NCBI RefSeq assembly: GCF_964019625.1
Contig: NZ_OZ026458.1
Location: 915,439 to 979,438 of the forward strand
Length of the DNA: 64,000 nt
Origin: Spiroplasma endosymbiont of Diplazon laetatorius
GTDB lineage: Bacteria; Bacillota_I; Bacilli_A; Mycoplasmatales; Mycoplasmataceae
Direction of reading: 5' to 3'
The notes under the pieces were generated by a model. It made no database searches, had not been told where the DNA came from, and was given only the letters and a program-made list of their open reading frames with translations. Shown here in pieces: positions 20,224 through 32,287 of the stretch (the first letter of the stretch is position 1; the number at the start of each line of letters is the position of its first letter). The translations under genes and the position numbers were made by a program.

Positions 20224-22074
20224 TTATAAAACTTTTAAAATTGATTCTTCAGATATATATAGTTTAACTTTATCGTTTTCCTCATATTTATGTGTTGAGT
20301 AAAAATAAATTCTTAATTCATTTTCTTTTGTTATTACTTCATGCATGTTTAGATCTGCAAATTCTTTGTTAGCAGTAATTTTACCACTCAACTCTAGAAT
20401 AGAATTTTTATTTTCTTTTTTGTTTGCATAAACCTTCATTGGATTAATTATCAATTGTCCAAACTCTTCAAACATTGTGCTTTGTATCTTTGTAGTTTCA
20501 TGCATTGTTTCAAGTTTTTTACCATCATATTTATAATTGAATCTATTATTCTTTGCAAAGAATTCTCCACCATAAGTAGATCAATGTTTTTCTAATAAAT
20601 CTTCTAATTTATTTTCTGAAATATCTTGTTCATTTATCAAGTAAATGTTTTTATCCATTTGAGGTATTTCATAAATACTTTCTTCAATAAAAGTTGATGA
20701 GAATTTTGAATCATACTTTGTTAGGTTGTCAATTACTTGTAATAATTCTTGTTTTTCTTGTGAACTTAATTTAGATAAGACATTATAAAAAACTAGGTTA
20801 TATTGTTTTTTATATATAGCACTTAAAAGTTGGAATCATATTCCTTCCATTTTACTAATTCTTAAAGAAAGCAAACTAAATTCAAAACCTAACTCTGCAG
20901 CGGTTTCATCAATAAAATTAGAAGATTGTTTATAAATTGTTGATATTTTATTTTTTAGTTCTAATTTTTTAGTTCTAAATTCTTCTGCGTCACCTTTTTC
21001 ACAATCATCATTTAAAACTCTTTTATGATACTTGTGCATAACTTCAACAATTTTACCCCTTAAAGTTATAGCTTCATCTGAAAGACCTTCAAAAAACATT
21101 TTTTCTTGTTTCTTTTTAAATTCAAATCTTTGATCATTAGAAGCTTTTCTTCAAACAAAAAGTTCATCTAAGTTTTTAGATTTCTTATCATAACTTTCTG
21201 ATTTACTTAATTCAAAAAGAATTTGTTTTCTTAAGTTTTTGATTATGAAATTGTTTTTTGCAATTTTTCTTTTTACATCACTTACTTTTAAATCAATTAT
21301 TCTTAATTGTTTTCTAGTTACAAAGTTTATTTGATGAAAATTTAATTCTTTGGCTAGTTTTTTCTTTTGTCTATCTTTTGATTTTTTAGCATTGTATTCA
21401 CAAGTACACAATGAAGATAATTCCATAAAAGAATAAACCTTATCTCAAAGAGTTTGTAAAAAGGTTTGAACTAATTCTAAATTTTGAGTTTTTTCCACAA
21501 GGTAATAATAATCTTTTATGATAATTCTAATGTGTTCTTCTAAAGTACCATAATTTTTCAATAAGTTTTTATCATTGAATTCAACAATTTGATCAAGAAA
21601 CTCAGAAACTCATTGTTCTTCTATCTCTACAGAGTTATCTATAAATTTAGAAATCATAGCTTCTATCTTATCTCTCATTTCTAAATCTGTTTTATTATTT
21701 TTTGAAGTAGAGAATGATAGGTAAGAATACTTTTCATTTATATAATTTATCTTTGCTTGACTGTAAAAATTTTTATTCAAAAGCAATGATGTATAAAGTC
21801 AAAATTTCTCTGGTCATTTTCTAAATAAGTTATTTGTTTTAATTAAAGCAACTTTTCTTTTTGTTCATTGCTTATTAACTTTGTCATAACCATCTATTTT
21901 AAAAACTCCTGTTTTAACTAAATATTTACCTTGTAGTATATTTTTAAAGTTTTTTCTCAAGTTTCTATCATGAGAAATAACAGCTGTTTTCTCAGAGTCT
22001 TTATTTTTGAAAGTTACACTTTTTGGTACTATTTTTCTGTTAACAAATTTAGCATTTTGTATTGTAAAACTCAT
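20224..22074 (-). CDS. 616-aa protein with a degenerate ABC-ATPase-like N-terminus
   Basis: The frame runs from ATG 22074 through many TGA codons to TAA 20224. Residues 1-70 align by eye with the start of an ABC ATPase: a beta strand (FTIQNAKF), a phosphate-loop position that lacks GxxGxGK (EKTAVISHDRNLRKNF), and a VKTGVFKIDGYDKV turn that resembles the SGxIxxDG strand. No signature LSGGQ or Walker B follows. Instead there are about 450 residues of Lys/Glu-rich, coiled-coil helices, and a C-terminal beta-rich tail (MKVYANKKEN, LYISEE). I read it as a non-ATPase derivative or chance resemblance. Function unknown. Confidence 0.6.
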
Positions 22075-22117
22075 ATAAAAACCCCTCATAACTCTATTAT
22101 TGTATAACATTTTGATT

Positions 22118-22153
22118 AAAAATAATAAAACTAGACCAATTACTAGTCTAGTT
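22118..22153 (-). terminator. Terminator of rpmE
   Basis: On the minus strand AACTAGAC and GTCTAGTT pair around a nine-base loop and run into a T-rich tract. It lies after the rpmE stop at 22166. Confidence 0.8.
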
Positions 22154-22165
22154 GTTTGTATTAAA

Positions 22166-22456
22166 TTATTTTTTAGCTTCTTTTGATTTTTTTTCGTTTT
22201 CAGCTTTTTGAGCAACTGATGCTTTTTCAGCTTCAGCGATTTTTGCATCTTTTTTAGCAAATTTTTCTTTGAATTTTTCAACACGTCCTTCTGCGTTAGC
22301 GAAGTTTTGTTTTCCAGTGTAGAAAGGATGACAATTTGAACAAGTATCAATTCTTACTTCTTCACCTTTTGTTGATCCTGACATGAATTCATTGCTGCAA
22401 GTTGTACAAACAAATTTAGCTTCAAAATATTGTGGATGTATGTTTGCTTTTGGCAT
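22166..22456 (-). CDS. rpmE: 50S ribosomal protein L31, zinc type
   Basis: The 96-aa product has the L31 core MPKANIHPQYFEA and two Cys pairs (CTTC and CSNC) that bind zinc, then HPFYTGKQ. It is longer than usual because of a Lys/Ala/Glu-rich C-terminal tail (about residues 60-96) that is probably helical. It is monocistronic with its own terminator. Confidence 0.93.
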   Translation of the reverse strand: MPKANIHPQYFEAKFVCTTCSNEFMSGSTKGEEVRIDTCSNCHPFYTGKQNFANAEGRVEKFKEKFAKKDAKIAEAEKASVAQKAENEKKSKEAKK

Positions 22457-22559
22457 GTTTTCACCGTCCTTTATTTAAAGTCTTTCTAATACAAATTAAA
22501 TAATACCATATTTTTTTTAAATGTTATTTAATTTAAGTTATTTTATTAAATAATTTAAA

Positions 22560-22590
22560 TAAAAAAAACCTCTTGGAAGAGGTGTTTTTT
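22560..22590 (-). terminator. Terminator of the purine permease gene
   Basis: On the minus strand ACCTCTT-CC-AAGAGGT is followed by eight T, directly after the stop codon at 22592. Confidence 0.9.
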
Positions 22591-22591
22591 A

Positions 22592-24067
22592 CTATATAAA
22601 TGCATTTGCTATAAAGTAAGCAATAAATACAACATTTAATACTCATACAACAGGATTAATTTGTTTAACTTTTCCAGTCGCAAGAGAACCTACAGTATAT
22701 GCCATTATAGTCAAGGCAATACCATTTGCTATGTTATATGTAATTATCATAAACAATATTGAGAAGAACGCAGCAAGTCCCATTTCTGGTTTTTCTCATT
22801 CAATTCCTGTAATTGACTTGATCATTACAGTTCCAATAAATACTGTTGCAGCTCCAGTTATACATGAAGGCATCATTTGGAATATTGGGAAGATAGCTAT
22901 GCTTAATAATAATCCTAAAGAAGTTACAATTGAAGCAAATCCAGTTCTTGCTCCTTGTGAAACCCCAACGCAACTTTCAGCATAACAACCAACATTTGAT
23001 ATTCCTGCAAATGAACCCACAACCGTTGCAGTTCCATCAATAAGAAGAGCTTTATGAGGAATTTCTGTTTCCACTCCAGACTCTCTTGTTATTTCAACAT
23101 TAACAGCAGTGATTGTTCCTGTTGCATCAAAGAATGTTAATATTACAAACACAAATAAAGAAATATACATGGTTGGATTTGATCAAATTGCAACATTACC
23201 AATTTCTTTTCAAGTAGAAGAAACATTGAATCCAAACCCTTTGAATAGATCTAAATAATTTCATGCACTTGAGTCTCATTTAGCACTACCAAATGAATTT
23301 TGAATTGCTTGATCATTAATTGTATTTGCCAATATCGCTGCTATTATGAAACCAATCAACATCACAACAGCTACAGGTGCAAAGAATTTTTTAAAGTTTA
23401 AGAATATTGCAGCAAAAAGAACAACCGTTCCTAATATTATTGCTGGATACCACATTTTAAAATCATTTAGTTCTGCTATAGGTAGATTATCTTCACTTTT
23501 TTTAACTCATCCTATATTTGCTATACCAACATAAGCCACAAAGAAACCAATACCAACACCTATATCTAGGTGTAGAGATTTTGGTAAACTTTTAATAATG
23601 ATTTTTCTTAACTTAGTTGCAGATATGATTGTGAATAAAACACCAGATATACAAGTTGCAATTAGCGCTCCTTCATAACCAACACCCCCACTTGAGTTGG
23701 CAACTGTAAATGTAAACATTGCATTTACACCCATACTTGGGGCAAGCGCTATTGGTACGTTTGCTATCATCCCCATCGCAAAAGTTGCAAGAAAAGAAAC
23801 TAAAGCAGTCGCTAAGAATATACCATTCATATCCAAAGTAACTTTGCTATCATTTATACTTTGTGCATTACCTAAAATTCCAGGTTCTACAGATAAAATG
23901 TATATCATTGATAGTAATGTAGAAATACCACCAATTATTTCTTTTTTAAATGTTGTATTTAGTTTGCTGAATCCAAAGAATTTAGAAATAGAACTATTTG
24001 AAGCGATCGCTAAGTCTTTGCTTTTCTCTGCTTCAAAATTATTTTCATTTTGTTTTTTGTTATTCAT
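22592..24067 (-). CDS. pbuG: AzgA-type guanine/hypoxanthine permease
   Basis: The 491-aa membrane transporter belongs to the NCS2/AzgA purine permeases. Visible hallmarks are GGISTLLSMIYILSVEPGIL in helix 1, NVPIALAPSMGVNAMF, the discontinuous-helix segment near ESCVGVSQGARTG, and about twelve hydrophobic helices. Several TGA codons encode Trp. The N-terminal 35 residues are hydrophilic. The start at 24067 follows AAAGGAC. A guanine-class riboswitch and an intrinsic terminator lie upstream, so purine excess should switch the gene off. This supports guanine or hypoxanthine as the substrate. Confidence 0.9.
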
Positions 24068-24093
24068 TTTCGTCCTTTTCTATTAATTAAAGA

Positions 24094-24127
24094 GAATAAA
24101 AAATAGTTATAAAAATAACCTATTTTT
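24094..24127 (-). terminator. Riboswitch expression-platform terminator
   Basis: On the minus strand AAATAGGTTAT and ATAACTATTT pair with one bulged G, followed by a T run, between the purine aptamer and the permease start. It is the likely switch terminator. Confidence 0.7.
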
Positions 24128-24183
24128 TAAATTAAGTTGTAATTAACAGTCACTTGCTTTCGCATTTATGAATAAGAATATAA

Positions 24184-24257
24184 ATAGAAATCATAGAGAC
24201 TAGATAGGTCTAATCGTAGAGACACCAACCCAATATGTTGGCTTATACAAGATCTAT
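24184..24257 (-). ncRNA. Purine riboswitch, guanine/hypoxanthine class
   Basis: Read on the minus strand the aptamer has GTATAAG at J1/2, stem P2 (CCAAC with GTTGG) with an L2 loop ending in GG, the J2/3 core TGTCTCTAC, stem P3 (GATTAG with CTAGTC) with an L3 loop containing CC that can kiss the L2 GG, and J3/1 TCTATG. The base at the specificity position (74) is C, which in this family pairs with guanine or hypoxanthine; adenine aptamers have U. J2/3 has C where most members have U, and P1 contains mismatches. A terminator follows before the AzgA-type permease gene. Confidence 0.85.
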
Positions 24258-24300
24258 TAATTACAATAATATTTTATAACTTTTTTAGGAATTTTAAAAA

Positions 24301-24328
24301 AATAAAAAAACCTTTTCAGGTTTTTAAA
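24301..24328 (-). terminator. Terminator of the 281-aa membrane protein gene
   Basis: On the minus strand AAAAACCT-GAAA-AGGTTTTT overlaps the stop codon and is followed by T-rich sequence. It ends before the riboswitch on the same strand. Confidence 0.8.
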
Positions 24329-25169
24329 CTTCAAAGACACTTTTATTAGTTAGTTTATCAATTTTTTCAAAATCACAAATCTTGTTTAAAATTTTAAGAA
24401 TTGAATTAACTAAGGGACCTACTAAAAATGTAAAACATATAGTTCCTAGACCAAAATTTGTCATTAAGAAATCTGTTTTAGTCCCTTCCCCTTTGATGAA
24501 TGGGAAAAACATAAATCCAACAGCAAGAATTGAAATATCTATAATTAATCTTCCTGCTGCATAGTTTAATTTTGTTAATCTTAAAAATTGAGTACATATA
24601 TTATTAAATGGACCTAAAATTCACCCAGTTTTTACTCATAAAGCAGTTCCGATTACGAAACATAAAAATCCAGCAATAAATAATAAGTTTCTAAAACCAA
24701 CACTTGAGATAATTATTCCATTATCAGTTTTAATTATTCCTTCAAGACCTTTTGAAATTTCCCCTATCAACAAAGGAACTGTAAAAGTAATTATAATATC
24801 AGCTATTATCATTCATACAAATAAAACTCAAATTGACTTTTTTTTGCTGTTTTTATAATCATCTATTGATGGTTTTATCGCAAAACCAATTGCTATTATT
24901 ATAAATATGATATATAAAGTTGCTAAAGCTGTTCCATATATATTTCTAATATCATTAATAAGACTACCATCTGCTGCATATGGTATTTTTAAAGCTAATA
25001 TATTATAAAGTGTTCAGTCAATTTGACTTCCTCCAACAGCTGGTTGTTGATATAATGCTAATCCAAAAGCACTTATTACAACACCTGCTGAAAATAGAAA
25101 GAATTTTATTAAGTTAGACAATCATTTTTGAGAGATGTTTTGACTTGTCTCTTTAAATCATTTTTTCAT
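24324..25169 (-). CDS. YczE/YitT-like integral membrane protein
   Basis: The 281-aa product starts MKKWFKETSQ at 25169 after GAAGAGGT and has about six hydrophobic helices. The order is a first helix with FGLALYQQPAVGGSQIDW, then GTALATLYIIF, and later GTALWVKTGWILGPFNN. The helix-plus-GxxxGPxN pattern is like the uncharacterised YczE/YitT family of Firmicutes. TGA codes Trp at several conserved-looking places. Similarity is by eye only, so the family call is tentative. No substrate is known. Confidence 0.5.
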
Positions 25170-25204
25170 AAAAATTTATACCTCTTCTCGATTTGATTTT
25201 ACAC

Positions 25205-25229
25205 AAAAAAAATAGGTTAAAAACCTATT
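25205..25229 (-). terminator. Terminator after the small HTH gene
   Basis: On the minus strand AATAGGTT-TTT-AACCTATT is followed by a run of T. The TAG stop of the gene lies in the 5' arm. Confidence 0.85.
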
Positions 25230-25398
25230 TTTCATATTTAGTTTTTAAAGCTTCAGCTCCACCTTGTTCGTATTTTTTAACTCAGTTTCTTAGAGAAACA
25301 ACACTAACATTTCTTGTGGGTGCAAATTGAGTTGCAGTAACCCCACTGTTTTTGAAATCTTTTATAATTTTAATTTTTTCATCAACTGTTAAGTGCAT
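25225..25398 (-). CDS. Orphan helix-turn-helix protein (transposase OrfA-like), 57 aa
   Basis: ATG at 25398 follows GGAGATAAG. The 57-aa product has a single HTH: helix KIKIIKDFKNSG, VTATQFAPTRNVS, then the recognition-helix segment VVSLRNWVKKYEQGG, where the Trp is TGA-coded. This pattern is that of IS3/IS30-type transposase N-termini or Psq-like HTH proteins. No catalytic domain, inverted repeat or partner ORF is nearby and the gene has its own terminator, so it is either a solo remnant or a domesticated DNA-binding protein. Confidence 0.7.
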
Positions 25399-25440
25399 TT
25401 TCTTATCTCCCTAATACTTATTAATACAAATTAGTTTAAA

Positions 25441-26334
25441 CTATTTAGCTTTACCTTGACATCCAAATACTTTTGTTAAGTCTAAGAATGTTTGTTTTAA
25501 AGCTTTGAATCCAGGTGCTAATAATTTACGTGGATCAAATCCTTTTGCTTCATCATCTAAGTCTTTTTTAGCTTCGATGTATTCTCTTGTAGCATCTCTA
25601 AATGCTAATTGTAATTCTGTGTTAACATTGATTTTTGAAATTCCTAATTTAATAGCTTTTTCAACTTGGTCTTGAGGAATTCCTGAACCACCGTGTAATA
25701 CCATTGGTAATTTACATGCTTCTTGTAATTCTTCTAATGTATCAAATGATAATGATTTTCATCATTCTGGGTATTTACCGTGAATGTTTCCAATTCCAGC
25801 AGCTAACATAGTAATTCCTGTAGTTGCCATTTCTGCTGCTTGGTTAGGATCTCCTAATTCACCTTCACCAACAACACCATCTTCTTCTCCACCAATTGAT
25901 CCAATTTCAGCTTCAACTGAAACTTCGTGAGCATTTGCAAAGTCCATTAATTCTTTAACTTTAGCGATGTTTTCTTCGTATGGTAAGTGTGATCCATCAA
26001 ACATAACTGATGAGTATCCACCTTCTATACATTTTTTAGCCATTTCAACTGATTGACCGTGGTCTAAGTGTAAAGCAACAGGTACAGTAATATCTAATGC
26101 ATCTAATAATCCATTAACCATACCTACAACAACTTTAACTCCACCCATGTATTTTAAAGCTCCTTCTGAAGTAGCAATAATAACTGGTGTGTTTGATTCT
26201 TGAGCCGCTTCTAAGATAGCTTTAGTTCATTCTAAGTTGTTTATGTTAAAGTGTCCAATTGCATATTTGTTTGCATGTGCATCTTTAACCATTTGTGTAG
26301 AATTAACTAATTTTGAATGATAAATTCTTGACAT
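25441..26334 (-). CDS. fba: Class II fructose-bisphosphate aldolase
   Basis: This glycolytic enzyme cleaves fructose 1,6-bisphosphate with a zinc ion. The 297-aa product has the zinc ligand His in the segment VPVALHLDHGQ, the VMFDGSHLPYEENI loop, EAEIGSIGGEEDG, the second ligand His near GIGNIHGKYP, and LHGGSGIP, all in the expected order. TGA codes Trp in the segment YPEWWKS. The start at 26334 follows AGGAGG. It is monocistronic by spacing. Confidence 0.95.
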
Positions 26335-26391
26335 ATTTCTATTTCCTCCTATAAAGATTTTTTATACTTTAAGATTATACCCCTTTTATTT

Positions 26392-26919
26392 TTAGTTGGC
26401 TAAAATTTTTGTGGGTTTCTCATTATTTTTAAATACTTTACTTGTAGAATAAAATCTTTTAGTTGAAAAGTAAACAATACAAGCAAAAAATGTATTTACG
26501 CTATATTGGATAGAATCTATAATTGCTTCTAATATTAAAAATGATTTATCAAATAGAATATAGGTAAATAAAACATATACAAATACTCATAAGTAACTTA
26601 TAAATATAGTTATATATATTGGAAGGATTTTTTTAAGAACAGTAAAAGTAATCCCTATTAGTAGTTTAACTAAAATTGTTACCGGAATGTAAACCACACC
26701 TCCTGCATAAACATCTGTTAAGACACCAGATAAAATAGCAGAAAATATAATAAGAAATGGATTCAAAAGATTTAAAAAGACTAAATAAAATATATCTGAT
26801 ATTTGAAAGACGTTCTCTCCACCAAAATTAGATAAAGTAACTGTTATTACACCTAAAGAAAACATGATTGCAGTTATAACGCCACAAGTAGCAATATCTA
26901 TGGTTTTAATTTTTTTCAT
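26392..26919 (-). CDS. ECF transporter substrate-binding (S) component
   Basis: The 175-aa product is almost wholly hydrophobic with about five or six membrane helices, starting MKKIKTIDIATCGVITAIMF. The region SAILSGVLTDVYAGGVVYIP followed by a polar-charged helix end is typical of ECF S-components that bind a vitamin and dock on the shared EcfT/EcfA module. The substrate cannot be told from sequence; riboflavin, folate, thiamine or another vitamin is possible. It lies 31 bp downstream of the pyrG terminator. Confidence 0.65.
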
Positions 26920-26943
26920 TCATATCACCTAATTTGATTTTAG

Positions 26944-26978
26944 ATAAAAAAAACAAAAAATAGTTTTATTTTTTGTTT
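26944..26978 (-). terminator. Terminator of pyrG
   Basis: On the minus strand a 12-bp stem (AAACAAAAAATA with TATTTTTTGTTT) and a four-base loop are followed by T. The pyrG stop codon lies inside the hairpin. Confidence 0.8.
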
Positions 26979-28558
26979 ATTGCATTTATAAATCCCATGA
27001 ATAATGGATTTGGTTTATTTGGTCTTGATGTGAATTCTGGGTGGTACTGTGCTGCCACAAAGAAATCATTTTTTGGATACTCTATTATTTCAACAAGATC
27101 TTGTTCTGGGAATAAACCAGAAAAAACAATTCCATTTTCTTCAAAAGCATTTCTATAAGCATTATTAAATTCATATCTATGTCTGTGTCTTTCAACAGCA
27201 ACATCTGATTTATATAATTCTCTTGCTATAGTTCCTTCTTTTAAAGAAGTAACGTATCTTCCTAGTCTTAATGTTCCACCGATGTTTTCTCTATTTTTAC
27301 CTTCCATAATATCAATTATTGGATTTTTTGTATTTGGATCTAACTCAGTTGTATGAGCATCTTTTAAATTCATAACGTTTCTTGCAAATTCTATACAAGC
27401 TATTTGCATTCCTAAACAGATTCCTAAATAAGGTATGTTGTTCTCTCTAGCATATTGAGCAGCAAGTATTTTACCTTCAACACCTTCTTCACCAAATCCT
27501 CCAGGAACAAGTATTCCAACAGCATCTGATAATTCTTCTTTAAGGTTTTTTTCTGTAAGTTTTCTTGCGTTTACTCAATGAATCTTAATTTTTTTATTAA
27601 CTTCATATCCTGCAAACTTTAAAGATTCTATAACAGATAAATAAGCGTCGCTAAGTTCAACATACTTACCAACAATGTGAACATTTATTATTTCTTTTGA
27701 GTTTTCAATGTTATTAACAAGTTTATTTCAATCATCTAAGTTTGTATTTTTTAAATCTAATCCTAATTGTTTTGCAGCAATCTTGTGTAAATTACCTTTC
27801 TCAACAACTAAAGGAACCTTGTAAATTGAATCACTATCAGGACATTCAATTACGTTTTCAACAGGTATACTACATAAAAGAGAAATCTTGTCTTTAAGTT
27901 TTTGATCAAATTCCATTTCAGATCTAGCAACAATAACATCTGGTTGAATACCCAAACTTAATAGTTCTTTAACTGAGTGCTGAATTGGTTTTGTTTTAAA
28001 CTCACCAGATACTTTTAGATATGGTAAAAGAGCAACGTGAACGAACATTACATTATCTTTACCTTTTTCCATTCTTACTTGTCTTAGAGCTTCTAAGAAA
28101 GGTTGAGATTCTATATCCCCAACAGTTCCTCCAACTTCTGTAATTACTACATCAGCTTGGCTTTCTATTTCTGCTTTATAAATTCTTTGTTTTATTTCGT
28201 TTGTAATGTGAGGAATAACCTGAACAGTTTTACCACCATATTTACCATTTCTTTCTTTTTCTAAAGCTTCATAGTAAATTCTTCCAGCAGAAGTTGAAGA
28301 GTTTTTTGATAAATTAACATCTATGAATCTTTCATAGTGTCCTAAATCTAAATCAGTTTCTCCACCATCATCTGTAACGTAAACTTCTCCGTGTTCGATT
28401 GGGTTAATTGTACCTGGGTCAATATTTAAGTATGGATCAAATTTTTGCATGAATATTTTTAATCCACTATTTTTTAAAAGTACACCCAAAGAACTTCCTG
28501 TTATTCCTTTTCCTAAACCAGAAACTACTCCACCTGTAATAAATATATGTTTTGCCAT
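26966..28558 (-). CDS. pyrG: CTP synthase
   Basis: PyrG aminates UTP to CTP using glutamine and ATP. The 530-aa product begins [18 protein letters not shown] with the synthetase P-loop, has [17 protein letters not shown] in the linker, and a C-terminal glutamine amidotransferase domain ending near [20 protein letters not shown] with the catalytic His-Glu pair. The start at 28558 was chosen because a longer frame upstream has no homology to PyrG. It is followed by a strong terminator. Confidence 0.96.
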
Positions 28559-28573
28559 AAAATAAATCTCCTT

Positions 28574-28606
28574 CAAAAAATAAAAAGTAGTCAATAAAAA
28601 CTACTT
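28574..28606 (-). terminator. Terminator of rpoE
   Basis: On the minus strand AAGTAGT and ACTACTT pair around an eight-base loop, followed by a T-rich tail. It separates rpoE from pyrG. Confidence 0.7.
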
Positions 28607-28622
28607 ATAATTAAGTTAAATT

Positions 28623-29087
28623 TTAATAATCATCCTCATCGTCATAATCATCTTCATCCATGTCGTCATCGTCGTCATCGTCTAAAGTTGAGTCAATTGA
28701 ATCATCATCTGGGTTTTGGTCTAGTAATTTTTTTATTTTACCAACACTTTCTCCAGTGTCGTCATCAAAAGTATCTAAACCAAGGATTGATTCAGCGTCT
28801 AAATCTTCAAATTCTTCTGTTGTTTCAAATTTATCAACATATTCATATTGTTTTTTAACATCATCGAATTTAAGGTATTCTCTTAAACCTCATTTACCAT
28901 CTGATGTTAGTGCGAATCTATTGTCTAGAACTAAATCACTGTAAAGTTCGGCTATGATTTCGTTTTTGCTATCGTTGTCTCCGCTTATTTCTTTTGAAAT
29001 AGTATTTCAAATATCTTCAAATGAAGCATTATCTTTGCATTCATTTAAATAATCATAAGCTAAATTAATTGGTGATAGTTTAGTCAT
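28623..29087 (-). CDS. rpoE: RNA polymerase delta subunit
   Basis: RpoE increases the specificity and recycling of RNA polymerase in Firmicutes and Mollicutes. The 154-aa product has the N-terminal domain (LAYDYLNECKDNASFEDIW, with the conserved GKWGLREY segment), and a long Asp/Glu-only C-terminal tail (about residues 125-154), as in the family. The start at 29087 follows GGAGGAAATG. It lies directly upstream of pyrG, which is the classic neighbourhood. Confidence 0.93.
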
Positions 29088-29116
29088 AACATTTCCTCCA
29101 TAATTTCTATTCTACA

Positions 29117-30298
29117 TTATACATTAGGAAAAATATAAACTTTTTTTACATTATTTTTTCAATCTATATTTAATATTTCTGATATATCCTTAAGATTACT
29201 TAGTTTATCATTTTTTAATATATATATTGTTTCGTCTTTTTTACCATTTTGATCTTTATAAATAAATATATCTTTTATAGTTATTGAATCAAAATAATAT
29301 TCACTTTGACCTTTAAAGTTTGATTTCATTTTTTCAAATCCTTCTTGAGTCAACTCAGAAGAGACCTTTAAGAATTTTCTATTTAACAATCTGTTTGAAA
29401 GGTCTTTTAGTATTTCATCTTCTTCGTCTTTTAATAATTTAAAAATATCAAACATACTGTAGTCATCAAGATAAATATATTTGTCTAAAGGCATAGCTTT
29501 TTCTTCGAATACTTCTTTAAATAACTCAGCAGTGTCTTTATTTTTAAAATCATAACCACTTAAGTATAAATCTTTAAATCTTTTGAATCACATTTTAAAT
29601 GTGTTATCAAAAGCTGTAGAAATTTTATGTTCATATACTTGTTTAAACATATGATATCTACCCAATAAAAAGTTTTCTATAGCATTCATAGTTTTGCTTG
29701 CAAAAACTATTTTATCATCATGAATTTTTGCATTTCTTATTATTCAATCAATATCTGGTTTTGAATAATTAACACCAGCTCCAATTGAATCTCTTTGTAA
29801 ATAATCTAATCTATCTGCATCTAATTGACTAGACACAAGTGAATTAACAACCTTATTTTTATGTCTACCTTCTATAACAGAAACAACCTCTTCTGGATCA
29901 ACTCCGTGCTCTAAAAGAACTTTATTAATTTCAGTATTCCCTTTGATTAGATCAACAGTATATTCTTCGTGATGTCTTGTAGAAACTAATTCAAAAGTAT
30001 GTGAGAATGGTCCGTGACCAATGTCGTGCAATAGACCTGCTATTTTTAAAACTCTTTTATCTTTATCTGAAATGTGTTGGTTAATTTGTTCATTTTCTAG
30101 AAACTTACAAATAACATGATAAACACCAATACAATGTGAAAATCTTGTATGATTTGCACTTGGGAAAACAAACTGCCCTCCACCTAGTTGAATTATTCTT
30201 CTTAATCTTTGAAACTCATTTGTATCAATTAGATCAGTGAAAATTTTATCTTCGATATAAATTTCTCCATGAACATTATCTCTTATGAACTTTTCCAT
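29117..30298 (-). CDS. HD-domain phosphohydrolase (YwfO-like)
   Basis: The 393-aa product has an intact HD domain: HTRFSHCIGVYHV, then GLLHDIGHGPFSHTFE with the HD pair, and a downstream QLDADRLDYLQRDS segment with the last metal-binding Asp. This is the YwfO/SPO1-dGTPase-like family in Firmicutes, whose members hydrolyse dNTPs or other nucleotides. The C-terminal half is helical and charged. The start follows GAGGTGC and lies 10 bp after gltX, so the two may be co-transcribed. Exact substrate unknown. Confidence 0.85.
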
Positions 30299-30308
30299 AT
30301 TGCACCTC

Positions 30309-32211
<1,903 letters not shown>

Positions 32212-32241
32212 ATTTACTCCTTTTAACAAATTGATTATAAA

Positions 32242-32282
32242 ATAAAAAACGATTTATAACTAATTAAGTTAGTAAATCATTC
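32242..32282 (-). terminator. Terminator of ychF
   Basis: On the minus strand a long imperfect stem (AATGATTTACTAACT with AGTTATAAATCGTT) is followed by a T run. It lies between ychF and ispF. Confidence 0.7.
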
Positions 32283-32287
32283 TTTTT

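Noticed and set aside
21865..22350. A long frame extending upstream of the 616-aa gene start
   Set aside because: The upstream part overlaps rpmE in another frame and is Lys/Leu low-complexity shadow sequence. The good start is ATG 22074.
23697..24086. Plus-strand ORF opposite the purine permease
   Set aside because: It is an antisense shadow of a clear transporter gene and shows no ribosome site or family motifs.
25225..25398. Complete insertion sequence
   Set aside because: No inverted repeats, target duplication or catalytic ORF accompany the HTH gene.
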